Positions 51,479 to 60,151 of a DNA stretch of 64,000 nt are shown in pieces. This DNA comes from an uncultured Oscillibacter sp. (GTDB taxonomy: Bacteria; Bacillota; Clostridia; Oscillospirales; Oscillospiraceae). Below the pieces are notes generated by a model, which worked only from the letters and a program-made list of their open reading frames with translations, was not told the origin of the DNA and did no database searches. Numbering within the stretch: the stretch's first letter is position 1; every line of letters begins with the position of its first letter. The position numbers and the translations under genes were made by a program. The stretch is taken from NCBI RefSeq assembly GCF_910579365.1, contig NZ_CAJTUX010000001.1, positions 134,015 to 198,014 of the forward strand, given 5' to 3'.

Positions 51479-52616
51479 TTACATTCTGCTGGCCTCAAAT
51501 TGCCGTACACCGGCGGTCAGTGAGCTATCTGTCACATGCACATATTTATCCATGGTGGTCTGGATACTGGCGTGACCCAGTAGCTTCTGAAGTACCTTCG
51601 GCTGCATTCCGCTCTCATCGCAAATTTTGTAAAGATGGGTGTCATAGCTGCTATTTTTGCTGGGCTCCCCTGTCTGAAAATTGATAAAGACCAAATTTGT
51701 CATAACCAACGCACTATTTTGTCCAGCGCGCCGGTCAACATAAGCCAGTGTCTGATTCAGCAGAGGAGATTGTTTCCGAAATTCCTTGGATGCGTGAACC
51801 GCTAAGAGGATGTTATATGCTCTGATCGTGAGTGGGATTGTGCGGTAGCTGGTAACTGTGTTGGGCGGCCCTGCTCTCCGCTCTGTCCGCTTGTGCCGGA
51901 ACTCCAAAGTCTTGTTTACTGTGCGTGTCCTTTTTCCCAGCCGATGCAGTCCCAAGTCAAACCAATCATCTCACCAGTACACAGACCGGTCTCTTAAATA
52001 AGTGCATACTGGTAATAATTGTGTGACCCTTTTACCACTTCCAAAAACGTTTCCTGTTCTTCGACCGTGAGATACTTGATATCGCCGGGAACGCGTACCG
52101 GCTTGGCGTATCTAACCCCGTCCATAGGATGTTTAGGGATCATACCATTCATCTCAGCAGAACGAAACATCGTACCCATTGCGATACAGGTTTGTCGGAT
52201 AGTTGAGCCCGCGTAATCGGCATCCATTCCAATCAGAATTTTCGTACAGTGCATGGGTCGCACATCCCGCAGAAGCATTTTTCCAATTACCGGCTGAACA
52301 TTGTTTACATACCTTTCACGGTAGTTTCGGCGAGTATTAAGGGCCAAATCACCTACAATGTTCTCAATCCAAAATTCAAACCATGCGTCTACCGTCATAT
52401 CAGGCGACGCAAAGTTTTCTTCGTTCTGCTCCGCGCTCTGTCCTCCCTGCCTGCCGAGAACCCGTGCTTCCTCAGCCAGTTTACGGCTTCTGGACGCTTT
52501 CGGAAACATTTATCATGCCTTTTCCCTGCTTTGTCAACAAATCGTGCTAAGTATAACCCATCCTTTCTCCGGCAAATTCCTTTATCACATTCTTTGCCTT
52601 TCAAGTTCTTTCCCAT
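51479..52616 (-). pseudogene. Decayed tyrosine integrase (Tn916 Int-like)
   Basis: Three frames carry consecutive parts of one integrase: AP2-like start (GICRRKDGLYLARFVDKAGKR, from 52616), core-binding domain (TVDAWFEFWIENIVGDLALNTRRNYRERY, from about 52509), then a TAA in QYALI*ETGLCTGEMIGLTWD and a frameshift near 51920 at an A run (GKRTRTVNKTLEFRH). In the last part, HLYKICDESGMQPKVLQKLLGHASIQ shows that the HxLRHT box between CDE-x-G and QPKVLQ has been deleted. The final tyrosine (TTMDKYVHV) remains. Inactive. Confidence 0.9.
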
Positions 52617-52817
52617 AAACCGGCTCCTTTCTCACAAAGAAAGAGAGCACTCTACTACACCATGAGTATAGCAGATACCGCCCTCTATCTCAAGCGTTAT
52701 TTTACCGCTCTTTTTAATAGGTCATATTATGACTTTCTGTCCAATATAATCCTCAAATTCCTTTCGCTTTACCAATTTTTTTGAACCGGAAAAAAGGACA
52801 AACGGACAGTTAGGCAT

Positions 52818-52858
52818 ATGCAGCAGCGGGTCCGCGGTTCGAATCCCCGCCAGGTCAC
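52818..52858 (+). other. tRNA 3'-end-like sequence, candidate attachment site
   Basis: GGTCCGCGGTTCGAATCCCCG followed by CCAGGTCACC resembles the T arm (TTCGAAT loop) and acceptor strand of a tRNA, but no D or anticodon arm precedes it, and the T stem has one mismatch. Adjacent to the integrase remnant and the phage remnant. Probably an att duplicate of a tRNA gene located elsewhere. Confidence 0.5.
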
Positions 52859-53269
52859 CCCTCACTCATTAAAATTTTTCGCAGTTCATCCGCGGTCATG
52901 GGACTTGGAATGCGGCTCAGCGCCTCCTTCAGCCCCTCAATGGCCTCCACCGGGTGCTGCCCCTCCGCGTCCCGGTGCGTCAGCTGCCGGTGGTCCGTTA
53001 CGCCGCCCGGGGACGGGACGGGCTCCGGCGGCGCTTCTCCGCTCACAACGGAGTCGGAGACGAACAGAAACCCCATATCGGACTTCTTGACAACCCCGGC
53101 TTCCGCCCGGATATTCACCGTCACTTCCCCGGGAGAGATAGTAAAGCCACTCTAGCCCGGTGTCCGTCTCGATTTCCAGCCGGGAGGACAGGTTTTCCCC
53201 CTTGTAGCCCTGGGACCGTTCACAGGGTGGAATCTCCAGCCTCCAGTTTTTCAATGTAATCATAGGCAT
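52855..53269 (-). pseudogene. Phage protein, frameshifted
   Basis: The 5' part (MITLKNWRLEIPPCERSQGY ... WLYYLS) and the 3' part (VTVNIRAEAGVVKKSDMGFL ... ADELRKILMSEG) lie in different frames that join near 53135-53150 in a C-rich run. The read-across product looks like a small phage structural or tail-assembly protein; no family recognised. Its end runs into the tRNA-like sequence. Confidence 0.55.
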
Positions 53270-53278
53270 GTCCCTTTC

Positions 53279-53404
53279 TCATTCCACAACCGTCTTGACG
53301 CCGTAGTACAAGATGATACAGCCCGCGGCCCCGTTGCCGCCCTGGCTGCCCGCGCCTCCCGCGCCGGCGGCTCCGCCGTAAACCGTGATACGCCCTCCAT
53401 TCAT
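53279..53404 (-). CDS. Gly-rich phage protein fragment
   Basis: 41 residues starting MNGGRITVYGGAAGAGGAGS and ending CIILYYGVKTVVE, the kind of glycine-rich C-terminus found on phage tail-fibre or tip proteins. Its ATG overlaps the stop of the preceding frame (ATGA). Too short to be a full gene; probably a remnant. Confidence 0.45.
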   Translation of the reverse strand: MNGGRITVYGGAAGAGGAGSQGGNGAAGCIILYYGVKTVVE

Positions 53405-53562
53405 AGCGGCCGCAAGGGTTCCCCCTCCGCCGCCACCGCCGTGAAGGTGCCGGCCTCCAGGCGGTTCCCCATCAGGCCGGAGGCCAGGTGAAGGGAAGCT
53501 GAGTCGATGTTGGCGGTGTTGAAGGTCCGGTTGCTGTAAACAATTTTATTTTGCTCCGCCAC
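53401..53562 (-). CDS. Phage tail protein fragment
   Basis: 53 residues from a GTG at 53562 (AGAAGGTGA site), reading AEQNKIVYSNRTFNTANIDS, then LMGNRLEAGTFTAVAAEG before a stop. The start resembles the N-terminus of clostridial phage tail proteins, which are several hundred residues long. Most of the gene has been lost. Confidence 0.5.
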   Translation of the reverse strand: MAEQNKIVYSNRTFNTANIDSASLHLASGLMGNRLEAGTFTAVAAEGEPLRPL

Positions 53563-53566
53563 AACG

Positions 53567-54043
53567 TCACCTTCTTTGCGGGGCCATAGCGACAAACTGC
53601 ACGGAGAGTCCCGCCCAGTAGTTGCCCTTGCCCTTGTTGGCGGGGTCGGCGATGGCCTTCTTCAGCTCCGCGACAAAATGATTCCGGGTGAACTCGTTGA
53701 CGAATTCCTTGCCGTCCAGGGCCTGCTCCGCCGCCTCGGTAAGGATGCGGTCGGTTTCGGCCTCCTTTTCGGCCTTCTTGCGGTCGGCCTCTTCCTGCTT
53801 GTAGCGCTCCAGCTCCTTACGGATGGCCTCAGCGTTGCCGCTGGCCTCCTCCAGCTTCTTGATGGTGTTGTCGCGGTCGGAGAGGGCAGCTTTCAGCCGC
53901 TCCACCTCGTCGGCCAGGTCTTTGGCCTTGCCCTTAGCCACGTACTCGCCGCCGGAGAGGTCCGCCAGCTTCATGCCCTTGGTCTTCTCGTTGAACTGCT
54001 CCAGAGTCAGGGATTCGCCGTTAAAAATGCTTTTGAAGTCCAT
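53567..54043 (-). pseudogene. Phage scaffolding protein (GP20-like), 3' end replaced
   Basis: MDFKSIFNGESLTLEQFNEK and the long coiled coil with LADEVERLKAALSDRDNTIK, then NEFTRNHFVAELKKAIADPANKGKG, fit the phage minor structural protein GP20 scaffold. The normal C-terminus is missing; instead the frame continues NYWAGLSVQFVAMAPQRR, which looks like the tail end of another phage gene, implying a deletion. Good ribosome site (AAAGGAACC). Confidence 0.7.
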
Positions 54044-54180
54044 GAGGTTCCTTTCTGCCCCGAGATGGTTTTGATTTGTAAAGCCGCTGCACCACAGCGC
54101 GGGGGCGGGCGCTCTTTAAACCTCCGCGCCGGGAGGAAAAGTTGTATAAAACCACCTGAGTGGGTTTTACCAAAAGAAAA

Positions 54181-54220
54181 AGCGTGGTCACTCACCCATT
54201 TCCGGATGAATAACCACGCT
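54181..54220 (-). terminator. Terminator-like hairpin in the phage remnant
   Basis: Stem AGCGTGGT / ACCACGCT followed on the minus strand by TTTTTCTTTT. Lies between the Cys-rich gene and the scaffold gene. The 216 bases of 54044-54259 hold no other supported feature. Confidence 0.6.
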
Positions 54221-54259
54221 CGGTTCTTCGCCGTCAACGCTTAGACGGCGGAAAAGTAT

Positions 54260-54451
54260 TTACTTTGTCAGCCCTGTTTTCTTTGCCCAGTCGAGCCATA
54301 GCCCGCATTGATTATGGTTTTTGCAGCGCGGAGTTTCTTCCCCTTTGTGCTCGCAGGTATAGCACGGAAAACTGAACATCGGCGATTGGATAAAGCGCTC
54401 TACGAGTTCTGCCGGGAAAAGTCCAGCATTGCAAAGATTCCCGTCAAACAT
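54260..54451 (-). CDS. Small Cys-rich phage protein
   Basis: 63 residues with FPCYTCEHKGEETPRCKNHNQC and a Trp pair (WLDWAKK); four cysteines suggest a small zinc site. Its ATG overlaps the stop of the 44-residue gene before it. Typical of uncharacterised genes between capsid and scaffold genes of clostridial phages. Confidence 0.6.
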   Translation of the reverse strand: MFDGNLCNAGLFPAELVERFIQSPMFSFPCYTCEHKGEETPRCKNHNQCGLWLDWAKKTGLTK

Positions 54452-54578
54452 TCTTCTTCACCTCCTCCCGCCGCACCCGCACAACCTTCACGCCGTCCTT
54501 GACGGGTATCAGCTCCACGCGTTCGCCCTTGGAAAGGACAGCTTCGGCGGCTTTGATGGTCTTTTCATCTATTATCAT
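54444..54578 (-). CDS. Small phage protein, 44 residues
   Basis: IIDEKTIKAAEAVLSKGERV then ELIPVKDGVKVVRVRREEVK: a charged helix plus a beta hairpin. Start overlaps the minor capsid stop as ATGA (54575-54578) and its stop overlaps the next start, so the three genes are coupled. No function known. Confidence 0.62.
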   Translation of the reverse strand: MIIDEKTIKAAEAVLSKGERVELIPVKDGVKVVRVRREEVKKNV

Positions 54579-55336
54579 ACCTTTACCACCGTCGGCCCCG
54601 TCATGGACCGTGTCCTTTCCAGCCTGGGTGTCAGGCCGGTTTTCTCGCAGAAGGCTTTGTATTCCCGCCCAAGGGCGGCGGACTTTTTCCGGGCCTGGGC
54701 GGCCCCCAGCTTGTCCCCTGCCGCCGTCATGGCGTCCCGCTCATCCTTGGCATACCGGATGGCCGTTTCCAGCTGACGCTGCTTTTGGCTGGCCTCGTAC
54801 CGGGTCATTTCAATGTCCTTCCACTTTACCGTCTCACTGCTCCGGCGGTTGATCTCCGACAGCTCCTTTTTGCTGTACACCGGACGGGAGACGCCGTAGA
54901 TAATCGGCGTTGCGTAGTGGTGGCAGTTTAAGGTCCCGATAGGCCGTTTGAGGCCGCTGTTGATGCGGTCCCACTCCGCCTTGCGGTACTGTCGCCCTTG
55001 GATGTCAATGTGGTCTGGGGCGCACAAGGCATGAGCGGAGATTTCCACGCCGTCGGCCCCGAAGCGACGCCCGGTCTCCTCCATCATCTCCCCATTCAGC
55101 CGCCGCACGCCCTCCAGGATATTCATTCGGGCTTGGCTGTCCAGGCGGCGGGAGTATCCGGAATCGAACGTCACCCGCCGGAGGCCGCTTTTCGCCATGT
55201 CCTTGACGGTGGAGCGGACGGCGGTGTGGTAGTCCACCGTCCCGGTTTGGACAAAGGTAATGGCTCGGTCAATGGCGGATATGTAATACTCCTGGAGAGC
55301 GCACGGTGGCGGCAGGCCATACCACCACCAGCCATG
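54575..55336 (-). pseudogene. Phage minor capsid protein 2, N-terminally truncated
   Basis: The frame is open to a TAA at 55337-55339 without a good start. It reads LQEYYISAIDRAITFVQTGT, then DYHTAVRSTVKDMAKSGLRR and SAHALCAPDHIDIQGRQY ... TLNCHHYATPIIYGV, the conserved C-terminal half of the phage_min_cap2 family, normally about 400 residues or longer. The first half is missing, so the element ends here by deletion. Confidence 0.8.
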
Positions 55337-55443
55337 TTAATGTATTCGGTGGTGAAACCACCCTTTACACAATACATCCCAAGAGCAGATACTTGCGCAT
55401 TGCCCGGGGACATGATATACTGACATGCAATAAGGGGGGCTGA

Positions 55444-55866
55444 ATGATGGAAGCCATTGAATATTTGTGGAAGGACCGTAAGCGTTTTTGGGGCATGCCC
55501 CTTTCGTTTACCCGGTACCGTCTCAGCGAGGACCGCCTGTTCTGCGAGACGGGCTTTCTCAACGTGAAATCGGACGAGGTGCTGCTTTACCGGGTCCGGG
55601 ACCTGCGGCTGACCATGAATCTGGGGCAGCGTATTTTTGGCGTGGGAACGGTATGCGTCGTGTCCTCGGACAAAAGCATTCCGCATCTGGACCTGAAGAA
55701 TGTAAAGGACCCCCGCATGGTGAAGGAGCTGATTCACCAGAATGTGGAAGCAGCCAAAGACCGGCGCCGCATACGGGCCACGGAGCTGTTGGGCGGAGAG
55801 GACGGTCCTGTCTATCAGGAGCATGACGAAGACGCAGACCTGGATATGGATGAGGATGAATTTTGA
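55444..55866 (+). CDS. PH-like (bacterial pleckstrin homology) domain protein
   Basis: 140 residues, no transmembrane helix. Residues about 15-95 form the bPH pattern: TRYRLSEDRLFCETGFLNVKSDEVLLYRVRDLRLTMNLGQRIFGVG with the RDL..TM...QR motif, and HLDLKNVKDPRMVKELIHQ. The C-terminus is acidic (DEDADLDMDEDEF). Likely membrane- or protein-associating adaptor, function unknown. A short G-rich site precedes the ATG at 55444. It lies next to the phage remnant but has chromosome-like composition. Confidence 0.83.
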   Translation: MMEAIEYLWKDRKRFWGMPLSFTRYRLSEDRLFCETGFLNVKSDEVLLYRVRDLRLTMNLGQRIFGVGTVCVVSSDKSIPHLDLKNVKDPRMVKELIHQNVEAAKDRRRIRATELLGGEDGPVYQEHDEDADLDMDEDEF

Positions 55867-55879
55867 TATGTATATACCG

Positions 55880-55914
55880 CACAGGGACTTCGAAAGGAAG
55901 TTCCTGTGTTTTTA
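55880..55914 (+). terminator. Rho-independent terminator of the PH-domain gene
   Basis: Stem CACAGGGACTTC / GAAGTTCCTGTG with a 4-base loop and TTTTTATT tail. Confidence 0.85.
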
Positions 55915-56075
55915 TTCGCATTTGCTTCTCCGGGACGCTTTGAAACCTGTGGTCTTCGGCTCCGCCGGACCGAAGGCGTGGGGCGGCAGATGAAAAACGG
56001 CGGAAAAAATCCGCAAGAGACCCCATCGAAAAGGATGGAATCTCTTGCGGAAAATTGACATGCAGACAGACGGTC

Positions 56076-56543
56076 TTACTGGTCCAGAAGCTCGCCTTGC
56101 ATGCGCTCCAGGACCTCGGGGGCCTGCCGGTCCATCTTCTCGGGGAAGCCGAAATAGCTGACGCAGATGATGTTGTCTCCGCCCACTTTCGGCGCGGCGG
56201 GCTGGAGCTGCTTGCCCGCGAAGTCCATCTCCCGCAGCGTCTCGAAGATGCCGTCGAAGTCCACCTCGCCCTCGCCCATGGCGGCGTGCTGGCGCTGCTC
56301 CTCGGTGGGGCCGGACCAGCGGTAGACCACGATGAAGCTGGAGATTTCCACGCCGGTCTCCTTCAGGGCCTTGCGGTACTCCTCCTCGCACTCTTTCGAG
56401 AACAGAGGATGCTTATAAAAGGGGTTAATCCGGGGATGGGGAGACTGCTCGATGTACTTGTAGCCCCAGTCCGCCACCTTGCGGACGTAGTCTTTGATGG
56501 GCATCTGCTTGGCCAGGACGTCAACGTCGAACGCAATTTTCAT
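56076..56543 (-). pseudogene. Sugar phosphate isomerase/epimerase with internal deletion
   Basis: 155 residues in an intact frame with a good AAAGGAG site. The first 85 residues (MKIAFDVDVLAKQMPIKDYV ... PTEEQRQ) are the start of a xylose-isomerase-like TIM barrel and the last 65 (GEGEVDFDGIFETLREMDFA ... CVSYFGFPEKMD) its end. The family is about 280-300 residues, so roughly 130 from the middle, including the metal-binding residues, appear to be missing at about residue 86. The junction is in frame. Probably non-functional. Confidence 0.7.
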
Positions 56544-56851
56544 GGTGGATGCTCCTTTCCCCGGTCACTGACTGATGATCTGCCGCAGCGCGTCGATGGA
56601 AGTATGGACCCCTTATTTATGGTGTTTTGATAATATTATCCAAATATCCCGCCTCTATTTTAGATGTTGTGCCGGTTTTTCCTGGCGCGTCCTGATATAG
56701 AAACGCCTTGAGACAGACCTCTGTCCCAAGGCGTTCCGCATTCTTCGTTTCAGCGGGCGGTGAAGAGACCGCCGGCCGGACACACAATCCAGAACGGCGG
56801 CCAATGGCCGCCGTCCCTGCAAAATTCTTGAAAAACGACGTCCCACGGGCC
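56544..56851. other. Intergenic region with gene remnant and hairpins
   Basis: Holds a 15-codon C-terminal remnant on the minus strand (HTSIDALRQIISQ and stop, 56565-56609) cut off by an in-frame TAA, and two hairpins downstream of the regulator: AACGCCTTG-like stem at 56702-56735 and ACGGCGGCC / GGCCGCCGT at 56794-56814. The hairpins may end the regulator transcript. Confidence 0.5.
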
Positions 56852-58636
56852 TTATTTTTTCAAAAGCCGCCACAGCGTGGTCCGGCTGATGCCCAGGCGC
56901 TTTGCCGCGGCGGTCTGGTTGCCTCCGGTTTCCTCCAGCACCCGGAGGGCCACGTCCTGATTGATTTCCTCCAGCGTCCGGCCCAGGTCCAGGGGGACGG
57001 CGGCATTTTCCGCCCGGAAGGTGAAGACCCCCACGTGCCGCTCCTTCCGCAGAAGCTGGCGGACGCTGTCGGCGGTGATGGACTGCCCCGGCGCGGTGAC
57101 GGCCAGGTCCCCCAGGACCCGGCGGAACTGTGTATAGTTGTGGGGCCACTGGAAGTTTTGCAGCAGGGCCATGGCTTCCGGCTCCACGCCCAGAATCTGC
57201 CGGGGCAGGTCTGCGTTCAGATAGCTCAGGGAGAGGTTGACCAGCGTGGGAATGCGCTCCGCCATCTGCCGCAGAGGGGGCAGGTAGAGGGAGAGGCAGC
57301 ACAGCTTGTCGGTGAACAGGGAGCCCACGCTGGAGATATACTCCCCCGGCTGGCAGACGCAGGAGAAGATCACCCGGTTCCGCCGGCAGACGTCCATCTC
57401 CGCCAGGACGGCCAGCAGCTGCCGCCGCCGCTCCGGGGAGAGTACGTCGACGCTGGCGAAATACAGCGTGTTTCCCTCGTCGGAGAGGGGGGAGTTGTGG
57501 TGCTCCAAAAGAAAGGTCCAGCTCCGGTCGTTGAGGAGGCTGCAATTGATGGAGACCAGGGGGTTGTTCCGCAAAACGCTGCGCATATACAGCGCCCCCA
57601 CCATGGACTCCTTGCCGGTGCCGTCCTCCCCGGTGACCATCACCGGGGCGCTGCTCTGGTTGATGCGGGCAATCTCCTCCCGGAAGTCGCCGATGGTGCC
57701 GGCGAAGCTGAAGATGCTGTCGTAAAAGGCGCTTTCCGCCTCCGGCCGGGTGGCGAACTCGATGCCCACCTGACTGGGGGAGAGGGGGGTTTTTCGGGCG
57801 TCCACGAAGAAAGCGGTATAGGGCTGCCCGCCGGAGCTGATCTGCCGGGCCCGGATAGAGTAGAGCATCCCGCCGAGATTGCGGACGATCCGCCGCTCCA
57901 GGTCCTTCTGGGATTCCGGCAATTCCCGCCGGAGGAGGTCCAGCAGTTCCGGCACCGGGTCGTTCAGCGTGGAGAGGAAGAGGCTTCCGGATTGGTCGAA
58001 GACCACCGTCTGACTGATTTGCCCTTGAATCAGCTCCCGGAGAAAGAGGTTCTCCTCCCGCAGGCGCTGCTGGCTGGCGCAGATGCGCAGAGCCTGCTCA
58101 AAGGCTTTCCGGATACTCTCCACAGAGGAGGTGACCAAAAAGACGTTCATCCCCAGGCGCTTGGCAGTGGTGTTGGCCAGCGTGTCGCAGAGAACGGCCT
58201 GACAGTGGTTCTGCTGGAGTTCCAGCAGAATGGGCTCCACCATGTCATGGGAGTGATAGGTGTGTACCTCCATGGCGTAATCCATGGCCTTGCAGAGAAG
58301 GCGGGCGTTTTCCGCAATGCTGGGGGCGGCGATAAAGGCGGTTTTGCCGTCCAGCCCCCCCGCCAGCTTCAGCGAGCAGAGAAGATCGTACATGGACACC
58401 TCGATCTCCACCACCGGGAGGGACAGGTCCCGGCGCAGCATGGAAGCGGTGTCTCCTCTGGAGATCACCACATCGTAATTTCCGTGGAAGTTGGCCCGGG
58501 CGATTTCCAGGCCCAGTTCCCGGTCGCCCACAAACAGGGTCAGGTCCATTTGGGGATATTCTTCCGCCAGATTGCTCATCAAAGTCTTCATTCCCTCGTA
58601 AGGGGCGATGCCCAGCACGCGAATTGGCGTATCCAT
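56852..58636 (-). CDS. PrpR-type regulator without a sigma-54 contact motif
   Basis: 594 residues. N-terminal PrpR_N sensory domain (1-190; DVVISRGDTASMLRRDLSLP), a PAS-like middle (about 200-300), a degenerate AAA+ domain with Walker A MVTGEDGTGKESM, and a C-terminal Fis-type helix-turn-helix VLEETGGNQTAAAKRLGISR. The AAA domain has no GAFTGA loop and a poor Walker B, so it probably cannot activate sigma-54 polymerase. It is divergent from the acid-sugar operon and likely controls it through the two palindromes at 58652 and 58712. Confidence 0.85.
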   Translation of the reverse strand: MDTPIRVLGIAPYEGMKTLMSNLAEEYPQMDLTLFVGDRELGLEIARANFHGNYDVVISRGDTASMLRRDLSLPVVEIEVSMYDLLCSLKLAGGLDGKTAFIAAPSIAENARLLCKAMDYAMEVHTYHSHDMVEPILLELQQNHCQAVLCDTLANTTAKRLGMNVFLVTSSVESIRKAFEQALRICASQQRLREENLFLRELIQGQISQTVVFDQSGSLFLSTLNDPVPELLDLLRRELPESQKDLERRIVRNLGGMLYSIRARQISSGGQPYTAFFVDARKTPLSPSQVGIEFATRPEAESAFYDSIFSFAGTIGDFREEIARINQSSAPVMVTGEDGTGKESMVGALYMRSVLRNNPLVSINCSLLNDRSWTFLLEHHNSPLSDEGNTLYFASVDVLSPERRRQLLAVLAEMDVCRRNRVIFSCVCQPGEYISSVGSLFTDKLCCLSLYLPPLRQMAERIPTLVNLSLSYLNADLPRQILGVEPEAMALLQNFQWPHNYTQFRRVLGDLAVTAPGQSITADSVRQLLRKERHVGVFTFRAENAAVPLDLGRTLEEINQDVALRVLEETGGNQTAAAKRLGISRTTLWRLLKK

Positions 58637-58651
58637 AAGCCCTCCAAAACT

Positions 58652-58668
58652 GTTTAAATTTTAAACGC
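58652..58668. promoter_or_regulatory. Palindrome GTTTAAATTTTAAACGC, candidate operator 1
   Basis: Lies just upstream of the regulator start. It matches 58712-58728 at 15 of 17 positions. The core GTTTAAA-T-TTTAAAC is a perfect palindrome. Confidence 0.62.
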
Positions 58669-58711
58669 ATTATACCAAACGCACAAAAAGAGTGCAAGCC
58701 TTTTTCGGCGT

Positions 58712-58728
58712 GTTTCAAAATTAAACGC
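58712..58728. promoter_or_regulatory. Palindrome GTTTCAAAATTAAACGC, candidate operator 2
   Basis: Centre 60 bp from operator 1, close to six helical turns. A TATAAA (58768-58773) with a weak -35 lies downstream on the plus strand, so binding here could activate the kinase operon. Confidence 0.62.
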
Positions 58729-58879
58729 TTTGGGAAGAAAAAAAGATTGCGCATCGCAGAAAATCTTTATAAAATAAGCCCAAAGAAACAAAGCTGATGT
58801 GGGAATTTTTGATAAAAACGCTGGCGCAAAAGATGGAAGAAGAAATATGTTTCAAAAATGGACATATGCGGGGTGCGGC

Positions 58880-60151
58880 ATGGTCAAGCTCTTGATGATA
58901 GCGGATGATTTTACAGGCGCACTGGATACAGGCGTCCAGTTCGCGGTGCGCGGGGCGAGGACCTGTGTGGTGACGGACCCGGCCTACGACTTCTCCCGGA
59001 CCGGAGAGGATATCCAGGTGCTGGTCCTGGACGCGGAGACCCGGCACCTGCCGCCGGAAGCGGCCTATGACACAGTGTTCCGGGCGGTAACGGACGCGCT
59101 GGAAGCCGGATTCACCCATGTTTACAAAAAAACGGATTCCGCCCTCCGGGGCAACGTCGGCGCGGAGCTGGGCGCGGTGCTGGACGCCGCCGGGGCGGAG
59201 AGCCTGACCTTCCTGCCAGCCCTTCCGAAGATGAAGCGGATCACCCGAAAGGGCGTGCATTACATTGACGGCGTGCCCGTGGCCGAGAGCGTCTTCGGCC
59301 AGGACCCCTTCGAGCCTGTGGCGGCTTCCTCGGTGGCGGAAATTCTGAGAGCGCAGACGGAAAAGCCGGCGGTGCTTCACGAACTGGGGGAGGAGGCGGC
59401 GGCAGGCCGCCCCGGCATCCAGATTTACGACGCGGAGACGGACCAGGACCTGCTGCGAATTGGCCGGAGTCTGGGCGGGGAGGGGCTGCGCCTCTGCGCC
59501 GGGTGCGCGGGCTTCGCGTCGGTGGTGGCGGAGCTGCTGGAGCTGGAGGGGACGCCTCCCGGGATGCCATACCTGGTTCCGGCGCTGTTCGTGGCCTGCG
59601 GCAGCGTGAACCCGGTGACGCTGCGGCAGATGGAGACTGCGGAGGCGGCGGGGTTCCCCCACGTTCACCTGACGCCGGTTCAGAAGCTGGAATCCGCCTG
59701 GAGGGAGACGCCGGAGTGCGCCGGAGTGGTGGCCTCCTGGCTGGAGACTGCGGAAAGAGAGCGGCGCTTCATTCTGGACGTCAACGATCCGGCGGACTGT
59801 GAGGACACCGTCCTCTATGCCAGAGAGCGGGGACTTACCACCGAGGAGCTCCGGGTCCGCATTTCGGACCAGTTGGGCCACTTGGTGCAGCGGCTGCTGG
59901 ACGGGGGACTGGACGCCACGCTTCTCTGCACCGGCGGGGATACTCTGCTGGCCCTGACCAGGGCCGTGGGAGTGGCGGAGCTGTCGCCGGTGTGCGAGCT
60001 GGATACCGGCGCGGTGTTGACGGACTTTGTGTACCGCGGGAAGACGTATCATATCATTTCAAAATCCGGCGGCTTTGGGGAGCCAGACCTGTTTTGCAGG
60101 CTGGCGCGGTCCCTGGGCGCCGGAGATCAAGAGGAGGATGGAGTATGTTGA
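58880..60151 (+). CDS. Four-carbon acid sugar kinase (DUF1537 family)
   Basis: 423 residues from ATG 58880 (GGGGTGCGG ahead; ATG 58847 possible). N-terminal acid-sugar-binding domain with LMIADDFTGALDTGVQF and YKKTDSALRGNVGAE, and C-terminal nucleotide-binding domain with TLLCTGGDTLLAL. In this family (DtnK, DenK, OtnK) D-threonate, D-erythronate or 3-oxo-tetronates are phosphorylated at C4. Together with the PdxA homolog downstream it fits D-threonate/erythronate breakdown. The stop overlaps the next start. Confidence 0.9.
   Translation: MVKLLMIADDFTGALDTGVQFAVRGARTCVVTDPAYDFSRTGEDIQVLVLDAETRHLPPEAAYDTVFRAVTDALEAGFTHVYKKTDSALRGNVGAELGAVLDAAGAESLTFLPALPKMKRITRKGVHYIDGVPVAESVFGQDPFEPVAASSVAEILRAQTEKPAVLHELGEEAAAGRPGIQIYDAETDQDLLRIGRSLGGEGLRLCAGCAGFASVVAELLELEGTPPGMPYLVPALFVACGSVNPVTLRQMETAEAAGFPHVHLTPVQKLESAWRETPECAGVVASWLETAERERRFILDVNDPADCEDTVLYARERGLTTEELRVRISDQLGHLVQRLLDGGLDATLLCTGGDTLLALTRAVGVAELSPVCELDTGAVLTDFVYRGKTYHIISKSGGFGEPDLFCRLARSLGAGDQEEDGVC

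Noticed and set aside
58637..58879. Sigma-54 promoter for the acid-sugar operon
   Set aside because: I looked for GG-N10-GC on both strands with the usual TGGCAC/TTGCW surroundings and found no acceptable match.
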